From: CBDUBU01 sp965365465
Lineage (GTDB): Bacteria; Bacteroidota; Rhodothermia; Rhodothermales; DASSAV01
DNA: 7,563 nt
Direction of reading: 5' to 3'
Assembly: GCA_965365465.1 (NCBI GenBank)
Contig: CBDUBU010000199.1
Span: forward strand, 1 to 7,563
Part shown: positions 6,737 through 7,563 of the stretch, one piece after another
How positions within the stretch are numbered: the stretch's first letter is position 1
How the letters are laid out: each line of letters starts with the position of its first letter
Program-made: the position numbers and the translations under genes
The notes under the pieces: generated by a model
The model's input: the letters and a program-made list of their open reading frames with translations, nothing else
Told to the model about the DNA's origin: nothing
Databases searched by the model: none

Positions 6737-6788
6737 GAGCCGGGGTCGGTTTTATACCCGGCGGGCATGGAGCCGTTTTCACGGCCTC
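6737..6788. terminator. Hairpins in the convergent gap; possible bidirectional terminator
   Basis: Hairpin 1 pairs GCCGGG (6739-6744) with CCCGGC (6757-6762), extendable by one T-A pair with a bulged G. Hairpin 2 pairs GAG-CCGT (6770-6776) with ACGG-CTC (6781-6788, one bulged C); on the minus strand its loop is GAAA and it spans the stop codon of the DUF3999-like gene. Neither is followed by a clear run of T on either strand, so they are not textbook intrinsic terminators. Confidence 0.35.
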
Positions 6789-7563
6789 GGTTCGGATGGA
6801 GTCTGCCGGTCCCGGTCGATCTGCCGAATGAGGCGAACGGTCATAAAAGCCAGCAGCGCGACACCGAGAATGAGGACGCTCCAGAGCAGGATGCGGCTCC
6901 AGGGCAACGCTTGCGTGACTTTGAGACGTTCTGGTCCTCCCAGTTCGAAGACGGGGCCGGGGGCTATCTGAAGGTCGAGCAGGTTCTCGCGGGGCTGCGG
7001 CAAGAGGCGGAGCAGTTCGTCAGCGGAAAATGCGGACGGTTCGACCCCGGCGCTGCCGAAAGCGAGCGTGAACGGCGGATCGCCGCGCGGTACGAACAGC
7101 AATAACTCAGGGATCCAACCCAGTTCCAGCACAGGAGGCCCCTGTCCGAGGCCGCCTCCGGTATCATCAACGGAAAGTTTCCAGTAACGATCTGTTGTGC
7201 GAGCGATGGCAATGGGCGGCGTGACCACATCATACCCCTCTGCACGCAGCCGGTAGAGCATACCCTGATACCGCATCTGCCAGGGGCCATCGGGGGTTGA
7301 GGCCGAGGCCAGTTCGACGCGGGCCAGTGTGTTGGGCTGCGGGAGTTCGAAGCGCACCCGGTCGGCGGGAAGCACGCCTTGCTGGTCAAACAAAAAAACG
7401 TCAGGCTCCGGTATGGATGCTTCAAAACGCGCCCACCGGCGTTCCGGCTCCTCCTGCGCCGCGAACACGGCCGTGATTTCTTCCAGCGGCGGGAAGTCAC
7501 TGCCGCCGGGCCACGAGAGGCGGATATACCGGGCGTTGCGCGGCGGGAGCAGGAGGTCGAGCA
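6779..7563 (-). CDS. DUF3999-like membrane-anchored protein (N-terminus beyond window)
   Basis: 260 C-terminal residues are visible; the frame is open through the right edge, so the true start is outside. A GTG at 7468 is not the start, because homologous-looking sequence continues upstream (NARYIRLSWPGG). Features I associate with the DUF3999 family are RYIRLSWP, RVRFELPQPNTLARVEL, DRYWKLSVDD-GGGLGQGPP, LELGWIPELLLFVPRG and PFTLAFGSA. One membrane helix lies near the C-terminus (coded by about 6892-6827), followed by a short basic tail ending SEPRP. This predicts a mostly periplasmic beta-rich protein anchored by its C-terminus. Function is unknown. In other genomes this family is often next to a large DUF2339 multi-spanning membrane protein, which may lie to the right. 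It is convergent with the permease and not part of that operon. The family call is from memory of motifs, without a search. Confidence 0.75.
   Translation of the reverse strand, partial: LDLLLPPRNARYIRLSWPGGSDFPPLEEITAVFAAQEEPERRWARFEASIPEPDVFLFDQQGVLPADRVRFELPQPNTLARVELASASTPDGPWQMRYQGMLYRLRAEGYDVVTPPIAIARTTDRYWKLSVDDTGGGLGQGPPVLELGWIPELLLFVPRGDPPFTLAFGSAGVEPSAFSADELLRLLPQPRENLLDLQIAPGPVFELGGPERLKVTQALPWSRILLWSVLILGVALLAFMTVRLIRQIDRDRQTPSEPRP

Noticed and set aside
7466..7468. GTG as the start of the DUF3999-like protein
   Set aside because: The frame continues upstream with family-like sequence (RYIRLSWP), so the gene runs off the window edge.

Overview
The window looks like a Gram-negative chromosome segment of moderately high GC content. 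It holds four confidently readable protein genes plus one partial membrane protein, and no RNA genes, mobile elements or CRISPR arrays that I can see. The presumed adaptor with a TolC-contact-like motif implies an outer membrane. None of the four visible start codons has a convincing Shine-Dalgarno sequence, and the region before the transporter contains an exact TAnnTTTG element. Both fit the Bacteroidota/Rhodothermota side of the tree, but this placement is an inference and not firm.

Left part (1-3111, minus strand): one very long gene for a soluble sensor histidine kinase. It has an N-terminal coiled coil, six consecutive PAS domains, a HisKA phospho-acceptor domain (His859) and most of a HATPase_c domain. 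The frame is open through the left edge, so the C-terminus, including the G2 box and any receiver domain, lies outside. A 340-bp intergenic region (3112-3452) separates it from a divergent operon. That region holds a candidate promoter, tandem GTTCATA heptamers, a pair of mutually exclusive hairpins, and a palindrome close to the transporter start.

Centre (3453-6736, plus strand): a compact three-gene operon for a MacAB-type tripartite efflux pump. It encodes a membrane-anchored periplasmic adaptor (MacA-like), an ABC ATPase and a MacB/FtsX-type permease, with gaps of 31 and 13 bp. In E. coli MacB the ATPase and permease are fused; here they are separate genes. No outer-membrane TolC-like partner is present in the window.

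Right part (6779-7563, minus strand): the C-terminal 260 residues of a DUF3999-like protein with one C-terminal membrane helix, convergent with the permease. The 42-bp convergent gap can form two hairpins but has no clear U-tract.

Working model: the pump exports a substrate through an outer-membrane channel encoded elsewhere. The divergent multi-PAS kinase is a plausible but unproven regulator. I found no clearly novel system; the most notable points are the six-PAS architecture with its DNA-level repeats and the structured divergent intergenic region.
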